Below, in pieces: positions 5,914-14,417 of a DNA stretch of 34,509 bases. Each line of letters begins with the position of its first letter. Position 1 is the first letter of the stretch. Made by a program: the position numbers and the translations under genes. The notes beneath the pieces were generated by a model. That model was not told where the DNA came from, did no database searches, and saw only the letters and a program-made list of their open reading frames with translations. The stretch is from a virus, in IMG/VR virus record IMGVR_UViG_3300046000_001033, positions 1 through 34,509 of that record, one strand, 5' to 3'.

Positions 5914-6280
5914 TTTTGATTTAGATTTATCAGTTGGTCACGAAGGCGAAGCATTAGTTAATGAACTATTAACTGGTGGCAAAACTATTGAAGTAAAGAC
6001 AGACCTTATGTGGAAGAACACTGGCAACTTATATATAGAAACAGTATGCTGGTCGCACAACAACGAAGAGTGGTATGCATCAGGATTGTCTACAACTAAA
6101 GCAGAGTACTGGGCATTTGTATTAGAAGGAGCAACCTTTATTGTCCCTATAAACGCACTCCGTCATGCGGTTACCTTGTGGGGACATCCTATTACCTGTA
6201 ATATAGAACCTAATCCTAGTAAGGGTTATTTAATTAAACCTGAATTAATTCTTCAGACAATCAGAGAGTTGGCTAGGTAG
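5897..6280 (+). CDS. PD-(D/E)XK-like nuclease protein
   Basis: A 127-residue protein overlapping the WhiB gene by 17 bases. Near the N-terminus, GHEGEALVNELL (E18), then KTIEVKTD (E32, K34), is a shortened E...ExK pattern like that of small VRR-NUC and restriction-type nucleases. The motif-II Asp between them is not evident, so activity is uncertain. Later segments (ETVCWSHNNEEWYASGLSTT and AEYWAFVLEG) continue the alpha/beta pattern seen in such folds, where the protein decides which substrate strand it contacts. It is the last gene of the early operon and is followed at once by the terminator. Possible roles are host-DNA degradation or phage DNA processing. Confidence 0.65.
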   Translation: MSKLSDFDLDLSVGHEGEALVNELLTGGKTIEVKTDLMWKNTGNLYIETVCWSHNNEEWYASGLSTTKAEYWAFVLEGATFIVPINALRHAVTLWGHPITCNIEPNPSKGYLIKPELILQTIRELAR

Positions 6281-6300
6281 AGGGGAACTACTTAGAAAAC

Positions 6301-6350
6301 AAAAAAGACCCCCTGTTTCTAGTATAACTACTAGTCAGGGGGTTCTTCTT
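6301..6350. terminator. bidirectional terminator between the two operons
   Basis: GACCCCCTG at 6307-6315 pairs with CAGGGGGTTC at 6336-6345, with one bulge. Inside it, CTAGTA pairs with TACTAG around a TAAC loop. Reading on the minus strand, the stem is followed by TCTTTTTTGTTTTC, a strong U-tract. On the plus strand it is followed by TTCTTCTTGTCTC. It sits exactly where the plus-strand block ending at 6280 meets the minus-strand block ending at 6387, so it should stop transcription from both sides. Confidence 0.88.
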
Positions 6351-6386
6351 GTCTCTAAGTGGCCTTGTAGGCCTTATTAAAGGTAT

Positions 6387-6599
6387 TTATTTAGAGCCAA
6401 TACCGTATTCTTTTTCAGTCTTATCAGCCCATTTAGCCAATGGTGCAGCCAATGCGCCAATTAAGATTGCTTGCTCAGGAGCAAGGTCAGCAGCAAGGGC
6501 TAAGCCCATTGTTACAGCCGATGCTAGTACTGCCCGAACATAAGACTTAAATGCAGCCTTAGTCTTTGGGTCTTTTAGTTTAGCGATTAGGTTTTTCAT
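6387..6599 (-). CDS. holin-like membrane protein
   Basis: A 70-residue protein, the last gene of the late operon. A basic N-terminal helix (1-20) is followed by two hydrophobic segments, about 21-39 and 43-57, separated by a DLAPEQ turn. The C-terminal tail is charged (KTEKEYG). This two-span small protein next to an endolysin fits a class II holin or pinholin-type protein. AGGAGAG lies three bases before the ATG. Holins share no conserved motif, so the call rests on topology and position. The membrane protein at 7016-7219 is the other candidate. Confidence 0.65.
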   Translation of the reverse strand: MKNLIAKLKDPKTKAAFKSYVRAVLASAVTMGLALAADLAPEQAILIGALAAPLAKWADKTEKEYGIGSK

Positions 6600-6607
6600 T
6601 GTCTCTC

Positions 6608-7009
6608 CTATTTTTTTTTAGGTGGTATACCCATCCAACTGAACCAGTTAGAATCGTCTTTAGCGTATTGCTCTTTAATTGAAATATGTAAATGTTTATT
6701 ATGTTGGTTACTACCCTTATAGGTATGTTCGCCTTTTTCTTTGCTCCAAATTTTACCTTTAAATATTAAATACTTAACCCTAATATCATCTTGTAATCTA
6801 ATGTAAATATCTTTACAATCTATTCCATTTGCTGGGTCGTGCGTTAAATCAACTGCTAATCCAGTGTTGTGGTCTGAGTTAGGACTCTGACTTAGGTGGG
6901 CAGCAGATGGTAATAGACCATCGCTTGCTTTGTTCCTGTTGGGTTTTAATGCTGTCGCCTGGCGCAGTACAGCAATCGCAGCAGGTGTGGCTTTCTTGAC
7001 TACACTCAT
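6608..7009 (-). CDS. endolysin, M15-family peptidase
   Basis: A 133-residue peptidase of the VanY/M15 type that cuts the peptide cross-links of peptidoglycan. SDHNTGLAVDL at 45-55 gives the zinc ligands H47 and D54, and KHLHIS at 105-110 gives H108 with H106 nearby. This is the S-x-H-x-x-G-x-A-x-D plus H-x-H pattern of the family. There is no signal peptide and no separate cell-wall-binding domain, so release should depend on a holin, two candidates for which flank it. The last codons are a run of nine A bases encoding three Lys before the stop (visible as T bases at 6611-6619). The short length is normal for single-domain M15 endolysins. Confidence 0.9.
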   Translation of the reverse strand: MSVVKKATPAAIAVLRQATALKPNRNKASDGLLPSAAHLSQSPNSDHNTGLAVDLTHDPANGIDCKDIYIRLQDDIRVKYLIFKGKIWSKEKGEHTYKGSNQHNKHLHISIKEQYAKDDSNWFSWMGIPPKKK

Positions 7010-7015
7010 TGTCCC

Positions 7016-7219
7016 TCATTTCTTTAGTGCTTGTAATACAAATTCTGTTAAAAATTCTACTTTTTCATCTAACTGATTAACCTTGTCTTTTAAACTTGAG
7101 CCACCATTAGGACGAAGTTCAGACAAGTAATGTTTAACTAAGTGTCTTACTGTTATTGCTAGAGTTCCCATTAAAGATACTCCCGCAACGGCTAATCCAG
7201 CCCATTCATTTGGTGTCAT
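7016..7219 (-). CDS. single-span membrane protein of the lysis cassette
   Basis: A 67-residue protein. Residues about 6-28 (WAGLAVAGVSLMGTLAITV) form one membrane helix. After a basic His-rich patch comes ELRPNGGSSLKDKV, a signature seen in small phage membrane proteins encoded beside endolysins, then a coiled-coil helix to the end. The N-out, C-in arrangement with a cytoplasmic coiled coil fits either a holin with a single span or an antiholin/spanin-like partner. It starts four bases after the end of the large tail gene and lies six bases from the endolysin. Only a weak ribosome site is visible, suggesting translational coupling. Confidence 0.7.
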   Translation of the reverse strand: MTPNEWAGLAVAGVSLMGTLAITVRHLVKHYLSELRPNGGSSLKDKVNQLDEKVEFLTEFVLQALKK

Positions 7220-7223
7220 ATTA

Positions 7224-9188
7224 TTATACCGTTCTTATAGTGATTTCAATGATGCCGCCAAAGCCATCAAATCGTCTGTCTGGTGGTGTCATACGAGTAA
7301 AAGAAAGTTGCTCTATTACCGCTTGTTGTGATTCTCCAATACTTAAATCTTGCCAGGTAATAACATCACCTGTCTTTTCTATATCTTCTAACAATCTAAT
7401 ACGGTCAAAGGCTCTACCTTCATAACCAACAAGTGTATTGTACTTATCTGTCTCTGTATCAAAGCAATATACAGGGAACTTAATAAGTCTTACACGTGGT
7501 GTAGCAATGGTTGACTTAATCTGGTAACCCTTAAAAGTAGGACCACTTGATGTAGTTGTAGCATCACGATTTAATGTAAACTTATATGCCAAAAATTCTT
7601 GAGCATCTTCTGGCTGATTAGTAATAACCTCTACTGGATTTACATCTGTAGTATATGCAATGTGGTCAAACTCTGTTTCGGTACCATCAGCATTTGTAAC
7701 AACTGAAGATAGTATAGTTTCTCCTACATTAAATGTACCTCTACCAATAAGACGTTTAAAGTTTTTAGGCTCTAGTGTGCCATAACGAATCTTACCTGTC
7801 TTAATGTAGCCAGATGGGGCTAGAACTGTAGTTGATTGGATAGCAATACCATTACTACCAGATGTGGTAAATGCTATCTGTTCTGAGTTACCTACAAAAT
7901 CTACGCTAGTAGCGTGGCCAGTTGCTCCATCAAGGTAAGTATCATTGGCATAAGCAAAACGTAATGTCTCAAGTTCGTTACCTAAATCAATTCTATATAG
8001 TCCAGCATATGTATTAATTGTGCCAGTTACATAAACAAATCTATCTCTAAATGCAAAGTCACGAGGTGCTGTAGCGCCTAAATTATCTTCAATAATTAAT
8101 GGGCCATAACTTAGGTCTCCATTAGTATCTGATATAGATGCTACACGTACACCCTTGTTGGTGCCAATTACTAGGTAACCCAGATAAGATTCAATCTTCT
8201 TTGGATACTCACCACTAGGTAGTTGTGCTGCAATAATACCTGATGTAAGAGTTGGCATAACACCAGCAGTATTTAAAGTAAACTTATAGATAGCACCATT
8301 AGTACCAGCATAACCAGCAGCATAAATGGCAGAACCACCTTCTGATATAGATGTCCACTCCCAACTAGAGTTAGGATGAGTGTATGTAGCAGTAGGTAAA
8401 GAATGAGATGAACCTTTAGCATTAGTTAACTCATAAATAGATGCACCAATGCCAGCAACAAGACGTTGTTTAACCCAGGCTAGTACTACTTTTTCGCTAC
8501 CAGTATTGTAATACGCTGAGTATCCAGCAGTAGGTGTAGCAATAGGACCTGTATAAATATGGTCATTGTCTGCAATAAATAAGTTAATTCCATCACTTGC
8601 AATAGCAAGGGTAGCAGTATCTAATCCAGCAGTAACTGCATGTGTATAAGTAACTGCAGTACCAGCAGGTACATAGTTATTAATAGTTGTATTTGCTGTA
8701 TTCCAAGCGAGTATCTTATCTGTTGAGCCATCTACTATAGATATAAGTTTATATACACCACTAGTAACACCAGTTAGATTGGCTGTTTCTTTAAGTAAAG
8801 TTACTTCTCCCTTAGTCCATACATTTACATTGGAAGAGTCAGCAAACCTATGCGCTGTTGTCTCACCACCAGATGGGTCATAGAATTTAATACCTGTACC
8901 AGAATGGAAAGATGATTGACTTCTAATCCACCAACCAGTAAGTGATTGCTCACCTGGCTCTTGGTTGTTATCAAACTGAGGCTTATTAAAAGGGGCTGTC
9001 TGCCTGATGTATGGCCGCTCATCAGATACTGCATAGATGAATGGCATACCACCAAGGGCTACATCGTAGGCTATATCTGTATTAGTCCAGACAGAACTGC
9101 TTGATGTAATACCAAGGTCAACGGCAATAGAACGACCAATGCTGGCAGTTGCCGAACCTCGGCCTTCGGTAATATCACGACTGACCAC
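7224..9188 (-). CDS. large beta-rich tail protein (nozzle or tail-hub candidate)
   Basis: A 654-residue protein from GTG 9188, which has AAGGAG seven bases before it. It is almost entirely beta strands and loops and has repeated blade-like units (GYLVIGTNKGVRVAS, DRFVYVTGTINTYAGLYRI, NLFIADNDHIYTG), reminiscent of a beta-propeller. The C-terminal 150 residues (RVRLIKFPVYCFDTETDKYN onward) look like a separate domain with a Tyr/Asp-rich receptor-like surface. No coiled coil or enzymatic motif is seen. Podovirus nozzle proteins such as T7 gp12 contain a beta-propeller, and its place between the fibre genes and lysis genes fits a distal tail component. A receptor-binding tail protein is an equally fair reading. 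Confidence 0.6.
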   Translation of the reverse strand: MVSRDITEGRGSATASIGRSIAVDLGITSSSSVWTNTDIAYDVALGGMPFIYAVSDERPYIRQTAPFNKPQFDNNQEPGEQSLTGWWIRSQSSFHSGTGIKFYDPSGGETTAHRFADSSNVNVWTKGEVTLLKETANLTGVTSGVYKLISIVDGSTDKILAWNTANTTINNYVPAGTAVTYTHAVTAGLDTATLAIASDGINLFIADNDHIYTGPIATPTAGYSAYYNTGSEKVVLAWVKQRLVAGIGASIYELTNAKGSSHSLPTATYTHPNSSWEWTSISEGGSAIYAAGYAGTNGAIYKFTLNTAGVMPTLTSGIIAAQLPSGEYPKKIESYLGYLVIGTNKGVRVASISDTNGDLSYGPLIIEDNLGATAPRDFAFRDRFVYVTGTINTYAGLYRIDLGNELETLRFAYANDTYLDGATGHATSVDFVGNSEQIAFTTSGSNGIAIQSTTVLAPSGYIKTGKIRYGTLEPKNFKRLIGRGTFNVGETILSSVVTNADGTETEFDHIAYTTDVNPVEVITNQPEDAQEFLAYKFTLNRDATTTSSGPTFKGYQIKSTIATPRVRLIKFPVYCFDTETDKYNTLVGYEGRAFDRIRLLEDIEKTGDVITWQDLSIGESQQAVIEQLSFTRMTPPDRRFDGFGGIIEITIRTV

Positions 9189-9223
9189 AGTGCTCCTTAA
9201 TTAAGAATTGATTAAAATAATAT

Positions 9224-10486
9224 TTATTGCGCCCAACTTACATTGCCAGTGCCAGCAGTTAATGTTGTAACTTTGTATGAACCATCTGTGGCTGTTGAGC
9301 CAGTAAGTCCTGCACCAATTGTTATTGTTCCAGCAGAAGTTAGGTATCTAAGGATAACAACACCTGAACCACCTGGTGAACCAACACTTCCATTACCATC
9401 TCTTTGTCCTCCGCCACCACCACCAGTGTTTGCAGTTCCAGAGGTTGATACAACAATAGGAATTCCAGAACCACCATTACCACCACCACCAGCACCACCT
9501 GCGGCTAAAGTTGAGTTCTGACTTGAACCACCACCACCGCCTGCATAATAAACAGAAGTACCAGTAATTGAATTTGCTACTCCTACTCCACCAGCACCGC
9601 CAGTTTGAGTTACGGTATCGCTTCCTGGTCCACCAGCACCGCCTCCGCCTGCTGCAGTACCATTAAAACTTGTGGATACACCACCATTATTACCTTCTGA
9701 TGGAGAATATGAGCCTGCGTTACCACTTCCAGCAGTTCCATTGGATTGAGGTGGTCCTTCTTGATAAGAACCACCACCACCTGAGCCTCCACTAAGTCCA
9801 TTAGGGTTTGCGGTGTTATATGAACCTCCACCACCGCCACCGCTTGAAGTTATAGAACTAAATATTGAGTTAGAACCATTTGCACCTCTACTTGTTGCAA
9901 CACCATTGCCTCCTGCAGTACCACCAGTACCGCCTCCGCCAACTGTTGCTGTATAGTTAGTATTAAATATCAAGGATTGAGATGTAAAATATCTGTAACC
10001 ACCAGCACCACCGCCAGCGCCTACTTGTGAACCGCCTCCACCGCCTCCAGCAACTACAAGATAGTCTACAATTACCGCTGGTACTGGAGTTACCGAACCA
10101 CTTGCAGTACTTGCAGTACTTGAACCTGCAATATTGTGTGCTTTTACTGTGAAAGTATATGCTGTGCCATTAGTTAATCCTGTAATAGTTATTGGAGACG
10201 ATGACCCAGATTTTTTTATATTACCTGGAGAAGAAATAACTGTATAACTTAAAATTGTAGAGCCACCATTATCTGTTGGGGCAACAAAAGATACTGCTGA
10301 ACTTGAATCTAAAACAGTTCCAGATACAGAAGTTGGTGCTCCTGGAACTGAAATATTAGAATCTACAGGAACTATCCTTGTTACATTTGTTAAATCTATG
10401 CCAGCAACTGCTGCTGATAGTTCTGCATCTGTCGCTAATCCTGTGGCTGAACCAGCCAAGTTTGCTAAGTCTCTTGATTTAGTCAT
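9224..10486 (-). CDS. fibronectin-III and glycine-rich tail fibre protein
   Basis: A 420-residue virion-type protein. Residues 1-45 carry a helical start (SRDLANLAGSATG) like other fibre proteins. Residues about 48-135 form a fibronectin type III domain (SVPGAPTSV..., GLTNGTAYTFTVKAHN). From VDYLVVAGGGGGG onward it is a glycine-rich domain of GGGG, GGSG and GGAGG runs broken by short beta segments (residues about 140-375). The last 45 residues (VVILRYLTS to NVSWAQ) nearly match the end of the protein at 10853-12079. These domains are common in receptor-binding or adhesin-type phage fibres. The overlap with the next upstream gene is eight bases. Confidence 0.8.
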   Translation of the reverse strand: MTKSRDLANLAGSATGLATDAELSAAVAGIDLTNVTRIVPVDSNISVPGAPTSVSGTVLDSSSAVSFVAPTDNGGSTILSYTVISSPGNIKKSGSSSPITITGLTNGTAYTFTVKAHNIAGSSTASTASGSVTPVPAVIVDYLVVAGGGGGGSQVGAGGGAGGYRYFTSQSLIFNTNYTATVGGGGTGGTAGGNGVATSRGANGSNSIFSSITSSGGGGGGSYNTANPNGLSGGSGGGGSYQEGPPQSNGTAGSGNAGSYSPSEGNNGGVSTSFNGTAAGGGGAGGPGSDTVTQTGGAGGVGVANSITGTSVYYAGGGGGSSQNSTLAAGGAGGGGNGGSGIPIVVSTSGTANTGGGGGGQRDGNGSVGSPGGSGVVILRYLTSAGTITIGAGLTGSTATDGSYKVTTLTAGTGNVSWAQ

Positions 10487-10832
10487 TGGTTACTTCTCTC
10501 CAAGATAGGTCATCCTCTGACCAGTAGTAGCGCTTATCTGTATCTGTAGGCATAGGAGTAGGTGCTTGCCAACGGCAAGTAGCCTCATCTAAGACCCAAG
10601 AGTTAAAAGGTTTAGGTGCTATGAAAGCATCTCTTGTAGCATCATAGGTATAACCAATGCCTGCATAGTTTTTACGTATGTTGTTATTGTAAGATGTTCT
10701 CTTACATACTTGACCTCTGAAGTTACCATACCAAGTTTCAGTATCTAATCCTTCAATAGTTTCTGTTTCATGTATACCTGTAATAACTTCGGTTACGATG
10801 TTATTGCTATCTAAGAATGCGTAATGTGCCAC
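10479..10832 (-). CDS. small tail-region protein of a conserved phage type
   Basis: A 117-residue protein that begins MAHYAFLDSNNIVTEVITG and ends in a Tyr/Trp-rich segment (DKRYYWSEDDLSWREV). The same architecture (start A-x-[LI]-D-x-x-N-x-V, then WVLDEATCRW-x-AP-x-P) is familiar from fibre-adjacent proteins of marine and freshwater phages. Its exact role, chaperone or fibre cap, is not established. It lies between two paralogous glycine-rich fibre genes and may assist or cap one of them. It overlaps the downstream gene by eight bases. Confidence 0.75.
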   Translation of the reverse strand: MAHYAFLDSNNIVTEVITGIHETETIEGLDTETWYGNFRGQVCKRTSYNNNIRKNYAGIGYTYDATRDAFIAPKPFNSWVLDEATCRWQAPTPMPTDTDKRYYWSEDDLSWREVTND

Positions 10833-10852
10833 TGTATTTTCCTTTTCTATAT

Positions 10853-12079
10853 TTAAGCCCAGGATACGTTTCCTGTGCCTGCTGTTAATGTTGTTACCTT
10901 GTATGAACCATCTGTTGCTGTGCTTCCAGTTAATCCAGCACCTATTGTAATCGTGCCATCAGAAGTTAGATATCTAAGGATAACAACACCTGAACCGCCG
11001 TTACCACCTGCTGCAGCATTTGTTGAGACATCGTCTCCTCTACGTGCACTACCACCACCGCCACCTAAGTTTGCGGTTCCAGCATTTCCTGCTACGTTTC
11101 CAGCACCTGAACCACCTGCTCCACCACCACCAGAACCACCTGCAGCACCATTACCGCTACCAGAATAATAAACACCGCCTCCACCGCCTCCAGCGTATGT
11201 AACAGAAGAACCAGTAATTGATACGGCAGCACCATCACCACCAGCACCAGCACCTGAAGAACCGCCAGTACCTCCGACAGCGCCAGCACCTCCACCGCCT
11301 CCGCCACCATAATTAGGAGAACCACCAGTAGTAGCACCACCGTTAAAACCTTGTACTGGAGATGCTGTTCTTGTACCGCCAGCAGCACCGCCGCCTTCAC
11401 CACCTCCACCGCCAGAACCACCAGGACCACCAGGAGGAGCACCACTTGTAGTTTGGGTAGCACCATATCCACCACCAGTAGATGTAATTGTAGAAAATAT
11501 TGAGTTAGAACCTTGAGCACCATTATACGCAGCACCATATCCACCTGCAGCACCACCTGCTCCACCAGAACCAACGGTTACAGTGTAGTTAGTACTTTTT
11601 CCAGTTAGGTGAACAGATTCAAGTGTTCCTAATCCACCAGTATTAGTTACAGTTGAACGAAGTCCACCTGCTCCACCACCGCCTCCGTGTCCTCCAGCAG
11701 CACCTCCGCCACCACCAGCAATAACAAGATAATTAACATCAAATGGAGCAGTAGTAGTAATAGAATTACTTGCTGCAGATGCAGCAGAATCACCGTTAGC
11801 GTTAGTTGCTTTTACAGTAAATGTATATGAAGTAGTACTACTTAATCCAGAAACTGTTATTGGAGAAGTAGAACTTGAACCTGTAACAGAACCTGGAGTA
11901 GATGTAGCAGTAAATGTAGTAGCAACAGCACCTTTAGTTGCAGCAGTAAAAGGAACATCTGCTGTAAATGCGCCAAATGCACTAATAGTACCAACTGTAG
12001 GTGCATCTGGTTTAGCAACACTTGTGTTACCTACGGCTAAAGAGGTAGAGTTACCTGTTTTTACGCTTTTGACTGTCAT
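10853..12079 (-). CDS. second fibronectin-III and glycine-rich tail fibre protein
   Basis: A 408-residue paralogue of the protein at 9224-10486. Its order of parts is a short N-terminal segment with TGNSTSLAVGNTS, a fibronectin type III domain (about 22-110, GLSSTTSYTFTVKATN), NYLVIAGGGGGAAGG, a long GGGG/GGSG domain, and a C-terminal block ILRYLTSDGTITIGAGLTG through NVSWA. The final block is almost residue-for-residue that of the paralogue, while the N-termini differ. The start overlaps the stop of the 109-residue gene (TAATG). It is probably a fibre or adhesin exposed on the virion. Two copies with shared ends allow exchange by recombination. Confidence 0.8.
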   Translation of the reverse strand: MTVKSVKTGNSTSLAVGNTSVAKPDAPTVGTISAFGAFTADVPFTAATKGAVATTFTATSTPGSVTGSSSTSPITVSGLSSTTSYTFTVKATNANGDSAASAASNSITTTAPFDVNYLVIAGGGGGAAGGHGGGGGAGGLRSTVTNTGGLGTLESVHLTGKSTNYTVTVGSGGAGGAAGGYGAAYNGAQGSNSIFSTITSTGGGYGATQTTSGAPPGGPGGSGGGGGEGGGAAGGTRTASPVQGFNGGATTGGSPNYGGGGGGGAGAVGGTGGSSGAGAGGDGAAVSITGSSVTYAGGGGGGVYYSGSGNGAAGGSGGGGAGGSGAGNVAGNAGTANLGGGGGSARRGDDVSTNAAAGGNGGSGVVILRYLTSDGTITIGAGLTGSTATDGSYKVTTLTAGTGNVSWA

Positions 12080-12408
12080 TAAGAAATCTCGCTTCCAAAT
12101 GCTTGAAATGCTAGGTTGGCTGTTGAAGCATAAACTGTAACAACATCAGTTGTTGCCAGTGTTATTCCAAGAGTTATTGTTGTTGTATCAAGAGCACCTA
12201 CAGTTACATCATAAGCAAGATACATTGCATTAGTCTGTGATGCACCAGCAGGTCTAACAGAGATACGATATGTAGCAGCAGTTCCAGCAAGGTTTGCTAC
12301 CGTCACAGTAGATACTACTGTTGAAGTACTTGCAGGTACTGTATATAGAGTTGTTGCTGTTGTTGCGCTTGGGTTACTTTGACCAAGCACCTTGTATACT
12401 GTTGGCAT
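12079..12408 (-). CDS. small beta-sandwich virion protein
   Basis: A 109-residue protein, Thr/Ala/Val-rich and all beta in appearance (TATTLYTVPASTSTVVSTV, then AATYRISVRPAG, then TTDVVTVYASTANLAFQAF). It closely resembles short Ig-like proteins found in many environmental phages in the fibre or decoration part of the genome. Such proteins are thought to decorate the virion or join fibres. It follows the 658-residue fibre after 20 bases that include AAGGAGA, and its stop overlaps the next start. The role is inferred from resemblance and position. Confidence 0.75.
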   Translation of the reverse strand: MPTVYKVLGQSNPSATTATTLYTVPASTSTVVSTVTVANLAGTAATYRISVRPAGASQTNAMYLAYDVTVGALDTTTITLGITLATTDVVTVYASTANLAFQAFGSEIS

Positions 12409-12428
12409 TTATTTCTCCTTAGTGTTGG

Positions 12429-14405
12429 TTAAGCACCCATTAGCATAAATGCTGTTGGGGTAGGGTCTGTTGTTACGGCTGACCATTTTAGTCCAGTCGC
12501 TGTTGAGGAATCTGCTGATAAATAAAATCCGTTAGTTCCTACTGTAAGTTTACCAGTTGTGTCTGCAGCAGTTCCTACAATCAAATCGCCTTTAGCGTCA
12601 AAGACTGTATTAGAAATTGCTGTAGCCAAATCAAATGCGGTAAAGGTAATTACCTCAAGTACATCAGATGCAGCCAATGCTGCCAAAGATGTAATGCTAG
12701 TTCCGTTAGATGCTGTGTAATCTGTACCACGAAGTAATAGAACACCATTTAGATATACCTGCTCTTTACCAGCAAGGTATGAAAGAGTTAAACCATTAGC
12801 ATCTGTTCCAGATACTGAAGTCTCTCCACCAGTTGCTACGAACTTGTATCTAAAAATTTCTGCAGTTGAGGAGATTGAACCCCAAGCAGAACCTGACCAA
12901 GCAAACATAGTATTAGATACTGAGTTCCAATATAGAGCACCAGTTACTAATGCATCGCCATCATTATCTACAGATGGGGCAGTTGACTTAGCACCTAAGT
13001 ATCTATCATCAAAGTTATCATAGGTTGTAGCAGCGGCAGCAGCAGAGGCTGCAGCAGCAGTAGCAGAACCAGCCACAGTATCTACATAAGCCTTTGTAGC
13101 AGCGTGTAGGTTAACTGTTGGAGCACCTGACAAGGTTAAAGCACCTGTCATTGTTGCGCCAGACTTAAGCACTAGGGAGTCATAGAATGTTCCGCCTGCT
13201 TGAATCTGAGTTGCTATTTCACCAAGAGTATCTAATGTGCCAGGGGCTGAGTTAACAAGGTTAGCAATAGATGTATCTACATAAGCAGTAGTTGCAGCAT
13301 CTGTAGTGTTAGCAGTAGGTGTTCCAAGTCCTGTAATCTTTTGAGCATTAAGAGCAACTGATGCAGTAGGTGCAGCCATCTGGTCTAAGCGAGATGTTCT
13401 TACCTGTGTATCAAAGTCTGAGACTGTAGCAGCAAGTTGTGTACCAGTATGGTTAGCACGAGCAAATGGGTCTGCAGTTAATTTAGCAGCAGTAATAGTT
13501 CCATCAGCAATATCAGCGGCAACAATAGTTCCGTTTACAATATCAGCAGAAGTAATAGTTCCATTAAGGTTTAACTTGCTATAAGCAATAGCAGCAGATG
13601 CATTAATATCAGCGTTAACAATTACACCAGTACCAATAACAGTCGTTAAACTTACATTGCCAGAACCATCAAAAGATACGGCTGATGCTTCTACATCTCC
13701 AGTTAGTTGGAAGTCTCTAGCAGTTGCTAGTGTGGCAGCAGAACCAGTTGCACTACCTGCAGTACCAGATACGTTACCTGTTACGTTACCAGTTACATTT
13801 CCAGTTAGATTAGCAGTTACAGTTCCTGCAGTAAAGTTACCTGAAGCATCACGAGCCACAATGGCTGATGCTGTATTAGCAGATGTAGCAGTAGTAGCAG
13901 AGTTAGATACCTTAGAAGCAGTTGAAATGGTTGCTAGTTTAGTATCGGCAATTGCTGCGCTAGCATTAATATCAGCGTTTACAATTGTTCCATCTAAAAT
14001 CATTCCACTAGTTACTACACCACTATCTGTAGTCTTAACTAAGTTAGCAAGAGTAACTCCGTGTGCAGTTGTAGTATTTTCAATGTGCTCATTGGCTTCT
14101 CTTAAGTCACGGCCAGTAACCATATGTCGAATTACTGCACCAGCAGAGTGGGCTACGCCAGTACCGCTATTTTCTACACCACGAGTAATAGTAAGGGTAT
14201 TACCAGATGAGTAGTTACTTACATCTACAATTTCTTCAAGGGCGGTATCTGGGTCAATAACAACCGTATAGGTTTCACCTACTGCGGGTGTTCTACCACC
14301 CATAAGGTTTGCGCCAGAGCCAACCGTCATAGTTGTATCAATGGCTGATATACCGCTAGATAGTGTGGTTTGTTGTGCTCGTGATGAGTATTTTCTAGTT
14401 GTCAT
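12429..14405 (-). CDS. long tail fibre protein
   Basis: A 658-residue fibre. The N-terminal 100 residues are a virion-attachment type domain (SSGISAIDTTMTVGSG, VDVSNYSSGNTLTITRGVENS). The shaft has recurring units: INASAAIADTKL and INASAAIAYSKL, GTIVAADIADGTITAAKL, NLTGNVTGNVTGNVSGTAGS, and two T-x-AATTAYVDT-type repeats typical of trimeric fibre shafts. Ala-rich coiled-coil stretches (about 445-460) precede a C-terminal globular part (about 530-658) with YLNGVLLLRGTDYT, a segment of many phage fibre tips. It should bind the host surface. It is Thr/Ala-rich with no enzymatic motif. Its start lies 12 bases after the adaptor-like gene. Confidence 0.85.
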   Translation of the reverse strand: MTTRKYSSRAQQTTLSSGISAIDTTMTVGSGANLMGGRTPAVGETYTVVIDPDTALEEIVDVSNYSSGNTLTITRGVENSGTGVAHSAGAVIRHMVTGRDLREANEHIENTTTAHGVTLANLVKTTDSGVVTSGMILDGTIVNADINASAAIADTKLATISTASKVSNSATTATSANTASAIVARDASGNFTAGTVTANLTGNVTGNVTGNVSGTAGSATGSAATLATARDFQLTGDVEASAVSFDGSGNVSLTTVIGTGVIVNADINASAAIAYSKLNLNGTITSADIVNGTIVAADIADGTITAAKLTADPFARANHTGTQLAATVSDFDTQVRTSRLDQMAAPTASVALNAQKITGLGTPTANTTDAATTAYVDTSIANLVNSAPGTLDTLGEIATQIQAGGTFYDSLVLKSGATMTGALTLSGAPTVNLHAATKAYVDTVAGSATAAAASAAAAATTYDNFDDRYLGAKSTAPSVDNDGDALVTGALYWNSVSNTMFAWSGSAWGSISSTAEIFRYKFVATGGETSVSGTDANGLTLSYLAGKEQVYLNGVLLLRGTDYTASNGTSITSLAALAASDVLEVITFTAFDLATAISNTVFDAKGDLIVGTAADTTGKLTVGTNGFYLSADSSTATGLKWSAVTTDPTPTAFMLMGA

Positions 14406-14417
14406 TTAGGTTCCTAT

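Noticed and set aside
6601-6625. T9 run near the endolysin end as a terminator
   Set aside because: On the minus strand it is the A-rich coding end (three Lys codons) of the endolysin, with no stem before it.
9243-9521. Pro-rich open frame on the plus strand
   Set aside because: Antisense of the glycine-rich domain; Pro-rich frames are the expected mirror of GGN repeats.
11092-11574. Val/Leu-rich minus-strand frame of 160 residues
   Set aside because: An alternative frame of the glycine-rich repeats with no ribosome site. Its hydrophobic composition is produced by repeated GGT/GGA codons read out of frame.
9380-11720. Repeated GGN/CCN triplets suggestive of a CRISPR array or minisatellite
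   Set aside because: No spacer-repeat regularity is present. The repeats are codons of glycine-rich fibre domains.
13657-14214. Long plus-strand open frame (185 residues)
   Set aside because: It lies antisense inside the long tail fibre gene. Its Val/Ala/Pro-rich product mirrors the Thr/Ala/Asn repeats of that gene.
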